From contig CAZJKJ010000029.1 of the NCBI GenBank assembly GCA_964546435.1, forward strand, positions 1-41,240: a stretch of DNA of 41,240 bases, read 5' to 3'. The notes beneath the pieces were generated by a model that was not told where the DNA came from, did not search any database, and saw only the letters and a list, made by a program, of their open reading frames with translations. Of the stretch, positions 1-8,376 are shown in pieces. Every line of letters begins with the position of its first letter. Position 1 is the first letter of the stretch. The position numbers and the translations under genes were made by a program. This DNA comes from CAYNST01 sp964546435. GTDB lineage: Bacteria; Pseudomonadota; Gammaproteobacteria; Pseudomonadales; Cellvibrionaceae.

Positions 1-29
1 ATTTCAACATATTTGGTAACAACTAGGCC

Positions 30-226
30 TTGGTGGTAGGAGTTACAGCTTGTCATTGGGTAATTGTCGGTGGAGAATCGGGATTCGACGCACACCCAGT
101 GAAAGGAGAGTGGGCGCTGCGTATTAAAAATCAATGCTTAAAAGCAGAGGCGGATTGCTTCTTCAAACAGTGGAGAGCTTGGGTTCCGATGGTGTTCATC
201 GAAATAAGAAAGCTAACGGTCGCCTG
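30..226 (+). pseudogene. Remnant of DUF5131 (phage Gp37/Gp68-like) protein, C-terminal part, frameshifted
   Basis: The reading frame from 30 contains WVIVGGESG and then FFKQW, which match the C-terminal part of DUF5131 (Gp37/Gp68-like, radical-SAM-like) proteins in the expected order and spacing. After FFKQW the family-like text continues in another frame as GSDGVHRNKKANGRL (about 182-226). Adding one G to the G run at 181-183 would join the two as QWRAWGSDGVHRNKK. A stop at 24-26 precedes the fragment, and after 226 the family similarity is lost (a LDGRTWDEMP-like end would be expected). The gene is therefore broken at both ends as well as frameshifted. The upstream part may lie outside the window. 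Family recognition is from memory of the motifs, and the function of the family is poorly known. Confidence 0.6.
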
Positions 227-324
227 CCTTTAAGTAGCTTGGCTGCTACAGAGCCACACGTGTGCAGGGCGATAGCGGTTATCGGAATCGAGGTGAAATT
301 AGCGGACATCTGGAAGGAAATTGG

Positions 325-651
325 ATGCAAGTAGCGGCGTCTGAAAATGATGAGGTCATTGATCTTGAATGTGAGGTCATCCTCACGATGAAGGGATCGA
401 CATTTGTCGTTAAACGGAACGGTTTGCGTGAAATTAAGGGTGTATTTGAGGTCGATTCCGTTGTAAATCCAGAATCAATAGACTCGAATGATCTGATCGG
501 CGCTGACGCAGGAACAATTTTCAGATCGCTGTGTCTGGTAAATGAGATGTGCTTTGAGTTCTGTGCTGCTGATGAGCGCATGCCGAGGCCAGAGAGCTTT
601 GAGCCAAAAGTGGGGCACACAATTCGTTGCTATGAGCGCGTACTGGGTTAA
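325..651 (+). CDS. Hypothetical protein, about 108 aa
   Basis: I do not recognise this protein. I chose the ATG at 325 because a good ribosome-binding site, GGAAGGAA, lies about 6 bases before it. An upstream in-frame start at 262 has no such site. The product is acidic and has no membrane segment or signal peptide. It contains several cysteines (LVNEMCFEFCAADER) and strand-rich text such as LECEVILTMKGSTFVVKRNG. It sits between the broken DUF5131 gene and the monooxygenase gene and may belong to the same degraded accessory patch. It is probably a real but poorly conserved gene, though chance cannot be excluded. Confidence 0.42.
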   Translation: MQVAASENDEVIDLECEVILTMKGSTFVVKRNGLREIKGVFEVDSVVNPESIDSNDLIGADAGTIFRSLCLVNEMCFEFCAADERMPRPESFEPKVGHTIRCYERVLG

Positions 652-735
652 AGGGCGTTCGGGATCACGATCGGCGCACAGCTTTGGCCAAGCGCTTGAC
701 GCGATTGAATATTCAGCAACCGGGAGCAATCCGAA

Positions 736-1728
736 ATGACAGCATTTTCCATACTCGAGCTGGTCCGCGTTACCGAAGAGACGGACGCGGGTGCAGCCCT
801 TAACAATGCACGCGACATGGCCACCCATGCGGAGCGCTGGGGCTACCAGCGCGTATGGGTGGCTGAGCATCACAACATGGAAGGCATTGCCAGCGCTGCA
901 ACCTCCATTGTTATCGCCCACATCGCTGGCGGCACCAAGACGATCCGGGTCGGGGCTGGCGGCATCATGTTGCCCAATCACGCGCCCTACGTCATCGCCG
1001 AACAATTCGGCACTCTGGAGCGACTCTATCCCGGGCGCATCGACCTGGGACTCGGCCGCGCGCCGGGCACCGACCAGGTGGCGGTGCGGGCTATGCGCCG
1101 CGCCGCCAACGCATCGGACCATTTCCCGCAAGATGTTCAGGAGCTTCAGGCGTTTCTTGGTCCGGCCACGCCCGACCAGCGCATCCTCGCGGTGCCGGGC
1201 ACTGGCACCAACGTGCCATTGTGGATACTGGGGTCCAGTAATTTCGGGGCGATGCTGGCGGCGGAGCTTGGCTTGCCTTATGCCTTCGCGTCGCACTTTG
1301 CACCGGACATGCTAATGCCCGCTCTGGAGATTTACCGCAGCCGCTTCAAACCGTCCAAACAGCTTTCCCAGCCCTATGCGGTCGCCGGCATCAACGTCAT
1401 TGCTGCCGATACAGACGCCGAAGCCAAGCGGCTTGCAACCACGCAACAGATGTCTTTTGCGGATTTGTTGGGCGGGCGGCGTGGGCTGAGCAAACCGCCT
1501 ATCGACGATATCGATACCTATTGGTCAGCGGGCGAAAAGACTCAGGCGATGCATATGTTGAAGTACTTGGTCTTCGGCTCAGTCGATACCGTGCGAACCG
1601 GGCTGCGTTCTTTTATTGCGGGCACCGGTGTAGACGAAGTAATGATCGTCTCCGACGTTTACGAGCATCAGGCACGCCTTCGCTCGCTTGAATTGATCGC
1701 CGAGGCGATGAAGCCTTCACCACTTTAA
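736..1728 (+). CDS. LLM-class (luciferase-like) flavin-dependent oxidoreductase
   Basis: This 330-residue protein has the form of the bacterial luciferase-like monooxygenase family, in the MsnO8/YhbW-type subgroup. The conserved series is visible: SILELVRV at the first strand, WVAEHHNM (residues about 41-48), RVGAGGIMLPNHAPYVIAEQ, then LERLYPGRIDLGLGRAPGTD, and near the C-terminus GTGVDEVMIVSD. Such enzymes use reduced flavin and oxygen to oxidise small organic substrates in the cytoplasm. The substrate cannot be read from sequence. The length is normal. The ATG at 736 is preceded by a GGGAG at 722-726. The aldo/keto reductase gene begins 25 bases after the stop, so the two are probably co-transcribed and may serve the same redox or detoxification task. 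Confidence 0.88.
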   Translation: MTAFSILELVRVTEETDAGAALNNARDMATHAERWGYQRVWVAEHHNMEGIASAATSIVIAHIAGGTKTIRVGAGGIMLPNHAPYVIAEQFGTLERLYPGRIDLGLGRAPGTDQVAVRAMRRAANASDHFPQDVQELQAFLGPATPDQRILAVPGTGTNVPLWILGSSNFGAMLAAELGLPYAFASHFAPDMLMPALEIYRSRFKPSKQLSQPYAVAGINVIAADTDAEAKRLATTQQMSFADLLGGRRGLSKPPIDDIDTYWSAGEKTQAMHMLKYLVFGSVDTVRTGLRSFIAGTGVDEVMIVSDVYEHQARLRSLELIAEAMKPSPL

Positions 1729-1753
1729 TACGACTCAAACCGAGGAGACTGTG

Positions 1754-2698
1754 ATGAGAAAACGTACTCTGGGCCGGTCCGCCATTAATATCGCCCCCCT
1801 TGTTTTTGGCGGCAACGTCTTCGGCTGGACCGCCGATCAGGCTCGCTCCTTCGAGCTGCTGGATCGGTTCGTCGAGCGGGGCTTCAATACGATCGATACG
1901 GCCGATAGCTATGCGAGCTGGGCGCCAGGCCTCAGCGGCGGGGAATCCGAAACGGTACTTGGCCAATGGTTGGCCCGGCGGGGGCGACGCGACGATATCG
2001 TGTTGATGACCAAAGTGGGCATGTTGGAGCAGCGCAAAGGCCTGTCCGCAGCCAATATCGAGGCCGCGGTCGAAGACTCCTTGAAGCGTCTCGGCACCGA
2101 TTATATCGATGTCTATTTTGCGCACGTTGATGATGAAACGGTGCCGCTGGACGAAACCCTCACCGCCTTCGATAAGTTGGTCAAGGCAGGCAAGGTGCGG
2201 GCGCTGGGTGCATCCAATTATTCCGGAGAACGTTTGCGTGAGGCGCTTGAAGTGTCAAAGGCGCAGGGATTAGCCCGTTATGAAGTCGTGCAGCCGTTGT
2301 ACAACCTGCACGACCGGGAAGAATTCGAGTCTGGCCTTGCGGCTCTGGTGCAGGAGCAAGAGGTTGGTGCGGTCACATATTTTTCCCTTGCCAGTGGCTT
2401 TCTGACTGGCAAGTATCGCAGCGTGGAAGATCTGCAAGGGAGTGCCCGAGCCGACTTCATGCAGCACTATTTCAGCGAGCGTGGCCAGAGAATATTACAA
2501 GAGCTGCTGGCCGTGTCCGATGAAGTGGCCGCTCCTCCTGCTCAAGTGGCACTGGCCTGGTTGCTGAGCCGTCCCGGTGTGACTGCCCCCATTGCCAGCG
2601 CAACCAGTCTGACCCAACTCGACGAGATTCTCGATGCGGTAACACTATCTTTACCGGATCCGCTACTGCTCAGGTTGGATGAAGCGAGCGGGAGTTAG
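1754..2698 (+). CDS. Aldo/keto reductase
   Basis: An NAD(P)H-dependent reductase of the aldo/keto reductase superfamily, about 314 residues. The start MRKRTLGRSAINIAPLVFGG is typical. The catalytic tetrad is recognisable as Asp and Tyr in DTADSYASW, Lys in LMTKVG and His in YFAHVDDE. The family patterns KAGKVRALGASNYS and GVTAPIASATSLTQL follow. I chose the ATG at 1754 over the overlapping GTG at 1751 because AGGAG at 1743-1747 is ideally spaced from it. It probably reduces aldehydes or ketones, and the exact substrate is unknown. It follows the flavin monooxygenase gene closely, which suggests a two-gene redox operon. Confidence 0.92.
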   Translation: MRKRTLGRSAINIAPLVFGGNVFGWTADQARSFELLDRFVERGFNTIDTADSYASWAPGLSGGESETVLGQWLARRGRRDDIVLMTKVGMLEQRKGLSAANIEAAVEDSLKRLGTDYIDVYFAHVDDETVPLDETLTAFDKLVKAGKVRALGASNYSGERLREALEVSKAQGLARYEVVQPLYNLHDREEFESGLAALVQEQEVGAVTYFSLASGFLTGKYRSVEDLQGSARADFMQHYFSERGQRILQELLAVSDEVAAPPAQVALAWLLSRPGVTAPIASATSLTQLDEILDAVTLSLPDPLLLRLDEASGS

Positions 2699-2763
2699 CA
2701 GGCTGTTGAAAAACTGTTTGTGGAGTCAGCTTTACGTATTCTCCCCCAACTCCGGTAACCCCA

Positions 2764-3759
2764 ATGCCCAAACGCAATATCTACTACAAAGGACCCCCTG
2801 CCGACAACTTCGACGGAGTCCGATTTTTTAATCTCGATGGACCTGCGACTGATCGGGGTTTGTGGGATTTGTTGCGGTGGCGGGCGACGGCCAGACGGGT
2901 TGAGTGGCCGAGTGAAGTTGTTGTAGAGCAGGTCAGGCCGGATGCGGAGGTGTCGGGGTTGCGGGCCACTATGGTAGGGCATGCGACGGTGCTGGTGCAG
3001 ATGGGTGGCATTAATGTTCTGACTGATCCGTTATGGTCGGAGCGTGCGAGTCCTTTGAGCTTTGCGGGCGCCAAGCGCATTACTGTGCCGGGTATCGCGT
3101 TTGAGGCGTTACCGCGAATTGATCTGGTGGTGCTGTCCCACAATCATTACGACCATCTGGACGTGCACACCCTGCGCCGGCTCCATGAACGCTTCGCCAT
3201 GCCCATCGTAACGCCCCTCGGAAATGACACCATCGTGCGCCGGCATATACCGGGTGCCGAGATTTTCGCCGGGAACTGGGGCGACAGTTTTCAGGTGGCG
3301 GGCGCCGAGGTGCATCTGGTGCCGGCGCATCACTGGTCTGCCCGGACTCTCAGCGATCGGCGGATGGCGTTGTGGAGCGGGTTCATGATCCGCAATGGGG
3401 CCGGGTTGGTGTATTTTGCGGGCGATACCGGGTATGGCGACGGCAATATTTTCCGTGCAATGCACCACCAGTTTGGATCGCCGGATCTAGCATTGATCCC
3501 GATTGGTGCCTATGAGCCGCGCTGGTTCATGGCGGCGCAACATATTAATCCGGAGGAAGCCGTGAGGGTCATGATAGATCTGGAGGCCCGGTATGCCATG
3601 GGTATCCACTGGGGTACGTTCAAACTTACCGACGAGGGTCGCGACGAGCCTGCGGAACATCTTCAAAAGTCATTGATCCGCCACGGCGTTCCGGAAAACC
3701 GGTTTATCGCGGCCTCTCCGGGTGGTGTGCGGGATTGCCCTGTGGAAAAGGACGGGTAA
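2764..3759 (+). CDS. MBL-fold metallo-hydrolase (NAPE-PLD/UlaG-like)
   Basis: A 331-residue metallo-beta-lactamase-fold hydrolase. The metal-binding motif HxHxDH is seen as SHNHYDHLD at about residues 126-134. Further ligand positions lie in VPAHHWSARTLSD, YFAGDTGYGDG and GIHWGTFKLTDE. This arrangement, with MVGHATVLVQMGG before it and a tryptophan-rich middle, fits the N-acyl-phosphatidylethanolamine phospholipase D-like and UlaG-like branch. It has no signal peptide and is probably cytoplasmic. The substrate is not determined by the sequence. It starts 65 bases after the aldo/keto reductase gene and is convergent with the universal stress gene. The 210 bases after it show no feature. Confidence 0.87.
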   Translation: MPKRNIYYKGPPADNFDGVRFFNLDGPATDRGLWDLLRWRATARRVEWPSEVVVEQVRPDAEVSGLRATMVGHATVLVQMGGINVLTDPLWSERASPLSFAGAKRITVPGIAFEALPRIDLVVLSHNHYDHLDVHTLRRLHERFAMPIVTPLGNDTIVRRHIPGAEIFAGNWGDSFQVAGAEVHLVPAHHWSARTLSDRRMALWSGFMIRNGAGLVYFAGDTGYGDGNIFRAMHHQFGSPDLALIPIGAYEPRWFMAAQHINPEEAVRVMIDLEARYAMGIHWGTFKLTDEGRDEPAEHLQKSLIRHGVPENRFIAASPGGVRDCPVEKDG

Positions 3760-3969
3760 TGTCTCGCGACTGGTGAGAATAAAGAGGCCGAATCCAGAAG
3801 GTTGAGCCTCCAGACGTCTATCAGATCATTTAACCGGATTGATCTCCCATTTCAACTCTGACAGCTACAACTGGAACAGGCCCTGGATCAACGATTCTCT
3901 GGTATCAGCCGGCGTGACTTGATGAGCGCCTGAGGCAGCGCAGGAATCGTGGCAGGCATCTGTCAGCCG

Positions 3970-4833
3970 TTAACGCATCAACATCAAGGGGACCTGTGAC
4001 TTGCCCAGAAGCTTCAACGTTGTGCTGCCAAACAGCATTTCACGCATGCGGCTATGGCTGAAGGCGCCCATGACCATAATGTCGATAGAGTGAGTGTCCT
4101 GATACTGGCACAAAGCCTGGCCGGCATCACCTTGAAGGCAGGCGGTGGTGACCGTCGATTTGACGTCGCCCAGTAGGGTTACAGCCTCGTCGAGAAGAGA
4201 TTTGGCTGCCGCCGGGTCGTTATTAACCTGAACAATATGGCAATGCATGCCGACATTCAGTGGGCTGTGGCTGATCCAGGCAAGAGCCTTGCGAGCAGCC
4301 TCACCGCCGTCATAGGCGAGCATGAGTCGCTGCGGGGGGTGCTGAAATGGGCGATTAACTACCAGAACTGGGCGGTGGATCGCGCGGATGATGGTCTCCA
4401 GTTGATTGCCGAGCTGGTGATCCTGAAGTTCGTGGTCTTCGCCACGAATGCCCACGACAAGCAAACCGATTTCATCTTCCAGATCAACCAGCGAGTCGGT
4501 CAATGGGCCATGGCGCTGCAAGATGGCAGGTTCAAAGGCGTTCTGCGACAGGGCACGCTCCCGCGCCTGTTGCAGCATCCGGTTGCCTTGTTCAAGAAGC
4601 GAGCGGCTGGATTGCTCGTCAAGCTCGACGAGTTCCTTCAGAATATTTTCCCGCGCACCGAGTCCGATATTACCGCTTAGATTCGGCGATGGTGTGGTGC
4701 GTCGATCCAGGTTGTGCAGGAGTTTGAGTGGTTTGTGCATGGTGCGCGACAGCCAGGCCGCGTAGTCAACGACCGCTTCGCTAAACGTTGAACCATCGAT
4801 ACACGCGAGCACAATTTTTCCAGCATCGTTCAT
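3970..4833 (-). CDS. Universal stress protein, tandem UspA domains
   Basis: A 287-residue protein with two UspA domains. The N-terminal domain begins KIVLACIDGSTFSEAVVDYA, and the second begins near residue 165 (RLMLAYDGGEAARKALAW). The C-terminal domain keeps the ATP-binding pattern in GAFSHSRMREMLFGSTT. The first domain is degenerate at that place, so perhaps only one site binds nucleotide. The start ATG overlaps the stop of the SulP transporter gene by one base (TAATG), which implies translational coupling. Usp proteins next to SulP transporters suggest a regulatory or energy-sensing role for transport. That link is inference. Confidence 0.9.
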   Translation of the reverse strand: MNDAGKIVLACIDGSTFSEAVVDYAAWLSRTMHKPLKLLHNLDRRTTPSPNLSGNIGLGARENILKELVELDEQSSRSLLEQGNRMLQQARERALSQNAFEPAILQRHGPLTDSLVDLEDEIGLLVVGIRGEDHELQDHQLGNQLETIIRAIHRPVLVVNRPFQHPPQRLMLAYDGGEAARKALAWISHSPLNVGMHCHIVQVNNDPAAAKSLLDEAVTLLGDVKSTVTTACLQGDAGQALCQYQDTHSIDIMVMGAFSHSRMREMLFGSTTLKLLGKSQVPLMLMR

Positions 4834-6326
4834 TAGTGACCCCCAAGAACTTTCTCGATTTCTTCCGGCTTATCGTGGACGCCGAAGCGATCAACAATGG
4901 TGGCACTGGCTTCATTAAGCCCGATCAGAGTCACCTCGGTGCCTTCCCGACGGAATTTGACGACGACCTTGTCCAGCGCGGCGACTGCGGATATGTCCCA
5001 AAAATGTGCACGCGACACATCGACTACGACTTTCGGCACGGCTTCGCGGAAATCAAACTGGTCGGTGAACTTCTCGGCGGAGTTGAAAAATACCTGACCA
5101 ACCACCCGGTAGGTGCGGCAGGCACCGGCTTCATCCAGCGCAGATGCAACGTACATGAAGTGGCTGACCTTATTGGCGAAGAAGAGCGCGGCGAGCAGAA
5201 CGCCAACGAGAACACCATACGCCAGATTGTGCGTCATCACCACGACCACCACTGTGCTGACCATCACGACATTCGTGGAAAGCGGATGCTTTTTCAGGTT
5301 CACGATGGAAGACCAGCTGAACGTACCGATAGATACCATGATCATCACCGCCACCAGCGCTGCCATGGGAATCAAGGAGAGCCAGGGTCCAAGAAATACC
5401 ACCATGATTATCAATACGACGCCGGCTGTCAGCGTGGAAAGTCGGCCCCGACCTCCGGATTTTACGTTGATCATGGACTGACCAATCATGGCGCAGCCAG
5501 CCATTCCGCCGAGCAGCGCAGAACCGATGTTGGCAATTCCCTGGCCTTTACACTCGCGGTTTCGATCGCTGTCAGTATCGGTAAGATCGTCGACAATGGT
5601 TGCGGTCATCATCGATTCCAGCAGACCGACGGCCGCCAGAGACAGGGAGTAGGGCAGAATGATCATCAGCGTGTCCAGGTTCCAGGGCACATCCGGCAGC
5701 AAGAATACGGGAAGCGTTGTGGGCAGTTCACCCATATCGCCAACGGTTCGTATATCGATCCCGAACGTCACCGCCACCGCAGTCAGCAATATGATGCACA
5801 GCAGGGGTGAGGGCAGCATCTGGCCGAGCCTGGGCACGTAGGGAAACAAGTAGATGATGGCGAGACCTGCTGCGGTCATCGCATATACCGCCCAGGGAAC
5901 GCCGATGAGTTCGGGCAATTGGGCCATAAAGATCAATATGGCAAGCGCGTTGACAAAGCCCGTGACCACCGAACGCGACACGAAGCTCATCAGATTGCCA
6001 AGTTTCAGATAACCTGCACCGATTTGAACAACGCCAGCCAGGAGGCTTGCTGCAAACAGATAATCGAGACCATGCTCTTTGACGAGGCTCACCATCAGCA
6101 ATGCCATGGCACCCGTTGCCGCCGAAATCATGCCCGGCCGTCCGCCTACGATGGAAATAATTACCGCGATACTGAAAGACGCATACAGACCTACACGGGG
6201 GTCGACGCCCGCGATAATTGAAAAAGCGATGGCCTCGGGAATTAGCGCAAGCGCGACGACCAATCCGGATAAAAGGTCACCGCGAACGTTGCCGAACCAA
6301 TCGTGTCTGGTTGATTTAAATAACAT
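4833..6326 (-). CDS. SulP-family inorganic anion transporter with STAS domain
   Basis: A membrane transporter of about 497 residues. After a short N-terminus it has the SulP hallmark GLVVALALIPEAIAFSIIAG, then about ten to twelve hydrophobic helices (GRPGMISAATGAMALLMVSL, NIGSALLGGMAGCAMIGQSM, GRGRLSTLTAGVVLI). A C-terminal STAS domain follows (VVVDVSRAHFWDISAVAALD). The ATG at 6326 puts the first helix at the usual distance. An upstream in-frame start would add 29 non-conserved residues. SulP members carry sulfate, bicarbonate or other anions. Coupling to a universal stress gene and the neighbouring NhaD antiporter make sodium-linked bicarbonate uptake an attractive but unproven idea. Confidence 0.92.
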   Translation of the reverse strand: MLFKSTRHDWFGNVRGDLLSGLVVALALIPEAIAFSIIAGVDPRVGLYASFSIAVIISIVGGRPGMISAATGAMALLMVSLVKEHGLDYLFAASLLAGVVQIGAGYLKLGNLMSFVSRSVVTGFVNALAILIFMAQLPELIGVPWAVYAMTAAGLAIIYLFPYVPRLGQMLPSPLLCIILLTAVAVTFGIDIRTVGDMGELPTTLPVFLLPDVPWNLDTLMIILPYSLSLAAVGLLESMMTATIVDDLTDTDSDRNRECKGQGIANIGSALLGGMAGCAMIGQSMINVKSGGRGRLSTLTAGVVLIIMVVFLGPWLSLIPMAALVAVMIMVSIGTFSWSSIVNLKKHPLSTNVVMVSTVVVVVMTHNLAYGVLVGVLLAALFFANKVSHFMYVASALDEAGACRTYRVVGQVFFNSAEKFTDQFDFREAVPKVVVDVSRAHFWDISAVAALDKVVVKFRREGTEVTLIGLNEASATIVDRFGVHDKPEEIEKVLGGH

Positions 6327-6909
6327 GACGAAATATCCGCGATAAAGAATGGCACGCGACGAAAACCGGGCGCGTAAAAATGAGACAGGCAGTTGTGGCC
6401 CGAGGATTCGCACAGTCGAACTGTGTCCGGGGGTGTATCAGGGTGGAAGGATCGTCAAGAGAGAGCCGTATGCGTGGGTTGGAAAAAACGCTTTCCGGCC
6501 GGCGAAAGCGGGAGAGCCGTCTGCTGGTGACTGGCGCATTATACCTGCCGAGGTGTTTGACGCAAGCGCGAGAAGAACAAAGGCAGGCGTATAATGTTTC
6601 ATCTTGATCCTGACAAATGCGGGTGGAGAGCGTCATAATGCCATCCGTCAAGCAGACCAGCAGGTCTATATGTCTGGTGGTGCCCGGAGCTTTCATTGTT
6701 CTGGAACGCTGATGAGAAACCGATTGGACCGGCAGATTCGAAGTCGTAACGTGTCTGTGAATCGTGCATAAGAATAAATTTGGTCCATGCTGTATGGAAG
6801 TGACCTTATGTGAATTGCCTTACGCTTTGCAATACGAATAATCACGCACCGTCGTTGTATGGCTGCTTGAATTGTCTGCCAACCCACTTATCATTTCGGA
6901 ATTAATTCA
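6327..6909. other. 583-bp divergent intergenic region between SulP and nhaD
   Basis: This stretch separates the divergent SulP and nhaD genes and should hold both promoters. Short open frames exist, but none has family-like text or a convincing ribosome-binding site. A TATAAT at 6590-6595 and a TTGACG at 6557-6562 are present. They are 27 bases apart, too far for one sigma-70 promoter. I see no RNA gene or clear operator. Confidence 0.4.
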
Positions 6910-8361
6910 ATGTCCGCATTCATTCCTCGACTTACTCTGTGGCTGATTCCTCTGTTGGCTCTGATCAGCGCTCCCGCCTTCGCCTCCACCGGGCCGTTGA
7001 ACCTTACAATGACGGGCGTCGGTTATTTCGCGCTGGCGATTTTTATTGTGGCCTATCTGTTAGTGATGGCCGAAGAAAAGCTGCATTTGCGCAAATCGAA
7101 ACCGGTATTGGTGGCTGCGGGTATTATCTGGATTGCAATCGGGTGGGTCTACACCGATGCGGGCATGGCGGAGGCATCCAACGAAGCATTCCGGCACACG
7201 CTTCTTGAATTTTCGGAGCTGTTGTTATTCCTTCTGGTTGCGATGACTTATATCAATGCCATGGAAGAGCGCCAGGTGTTCGATGCGCTGCGGGCCTGGA
7301 TGGTGCGCAAAGGGTTCAACTACCGGACCCTGTTCTGGCTGACCGGGTTTCTTGCTTTTTTTATCTCTCCGATTGCCGACAACCTGACGACGGCGCTGCT
7401 GATGTCTGCCGTGATAATCAAGGTGGCGGGTGACGACGCCCGGTTTGTGAATCTTTGCTGCATCAATATTGTACTGGCCGCCAATGCCGGCGGTGCGTTC
7501 AGTCCCTTTGGTGACATTACCACCTTGATGGTCTGGCAGGCCGGTGTTGTTCCTTTCCAGGATTTTTTCAGTCTGTTTCTTCCGTCCGTGGTTAACTTTG
7601 CCATACCCGCGGTGATCATGAATTTCTTTATCGAGAATCGCAAGCCGGCGGCAATTCAAGAAACAACACTCTTGAAAAGAGGAGCGAGGCGCATAGTCGC
7701 ATTGTTCCTGGTTACCATTATTACGGCTGTTGTCTGCCACACATTTTTCCATTTGCCGCCGGTGCTGGGAATGATGACTGGCCTGGGTTACCTGCAGTTC
7801 TTCGGCTACTATCTCCGCAAAACCTTGCCGAAGTCGCTGGAACGCAAACGCGCCATTGCCGAGAAGACAGGTGATCAGAATTCAATCAGTTACCTCGGCA
7901 CCGTAGTGCCCTTTGATGTGTTCAGTCGCGTCGCGCGGGCGGAGTGGGACACCCTGTTGTTCTTCTACGGGGTGGTTGTTTGCGTGGGAGGGCTCGGGTT
8001 TATGGGTTACCTGGCGCTGATGTCGGAGACCTTGTATAGCGGCAGCGCCACCCAGGCCAACATTATTCTGGGTCTGATCTCTGCCGTGATCGACAACATA
8101 CCCGTCATGTTTGCGGTTCTGACGATGAATCCCGACATGTCCCTGGGCAACTGGCTGCTGATCACCCTTACCGCTGGTGTTGGTGGCAGTCTGCTTTCAA
8201 TAGGGTCGGCTGCCGGTGTGGCGCTGATGGGCCAGGCGCGAGGTATGTATACATTCATGAGTCATTTGAAGTGGACGCCGGTGATTGCCCTGGGATATTT
8301 CGGCAGTATCTGGGTGCATATCTGGCTGAACGCGGCCCAATTCGAAATGCCCGTTGGATAA
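6910..8361 (+). CDS. nhaD: Na+/H+ antiporter NhaD
   Basis: A 483-residue inner-membrane protein of the NhaD family (ion transporter superfamily). It has an N-terminal hydrophobic segment (LWLIPLLALISAPAFAS) and about a dozen helices. The diagnostic NhaD text is present: VAMTYINAMEERQVFDALRA, FLAFFISPIADNLTTALLMS, NIVLAANAGGAFSPFGDITT, and AVIDNIPVMFAVLTMNP near the end. It expels sodium in exchange for protons and is common in marine and haloalkaliphilic bacteria. It is divergent from the SulP gene, and a sodium gradient could serve that transporter. Its stop codon lies inside a short hairpin shared with the convergent gene. Confidence 0.93.
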   Translation: MSAFIPRLTLWLIPLLALISAPAFASTGPLNLTMTGVGYFALAIFIVAYLLVMAEEKLHLRKSKPVLVAAGIIWIAIGWVYTDAGMAEASNEAFRHTLLEFSELLLFLLVAMTYINAMEERQVFDALRAWMVRKGFNYRTLFWLTGFLAFFISPIADNLTTALLMSAVIIKVAGDDARFVNLCCINIVLAANAGGAFSPFGDITTLMVWQAGVVPFQDFFSLFLPSVVNFAIPAVIMNFFIENRKPAAIQETTLLKRGARRIVALFLVTIITAVVCHTFFHLPPVLGMMTGLGYLQFFGYYLRKTLPKSLERKRAIAEKTGDQNSISYLGTVVPFDVFSRVARAEWDTLLFFYGVVVCVGGLGFMGYLALMSETLYSGSATQANIILGLISAVIDNIPVMFAVLTMNPDMSLGNWLLITLTAGVGGSLLSIGSAAGVALMGQARGMYTFMSHLKWTPVIALGYFGSIWVHIWLNAAQFEMPVG

Positions 8362-8366
8362 CGGGC
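8349..8366. terminator. Hairpin between convergent nhaD and ATP-grasp-like genes
   Basis: GCCCGTT (8349-8355) and AACGGGC (8360-8366) form a perfect 7-bp stem with a four-base loop. The nhaD stop codon lies within it. No strong T run follows on either strand, so efficiency as an intrinsic terminator is uncertain. Confidence 0.4.
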
Positions 8367-8376
8367 GCCGGCGGCT

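Noticed and set aside
2698..2718. Possible insertion-sequence end (GGCTGTTGAAAAAC) after the aldo/keto reductase gene
   Set aside because: The motif resembles ends of some transposons, but no second end, target duplication or transposase is present.
6557..6595. TTGACG and TATAAT as a promoter for nhaD
   Set aside because: The two elements are 27 bases apart, too far for a sigma-70 promoter, and lie over 300 bases from the gene.
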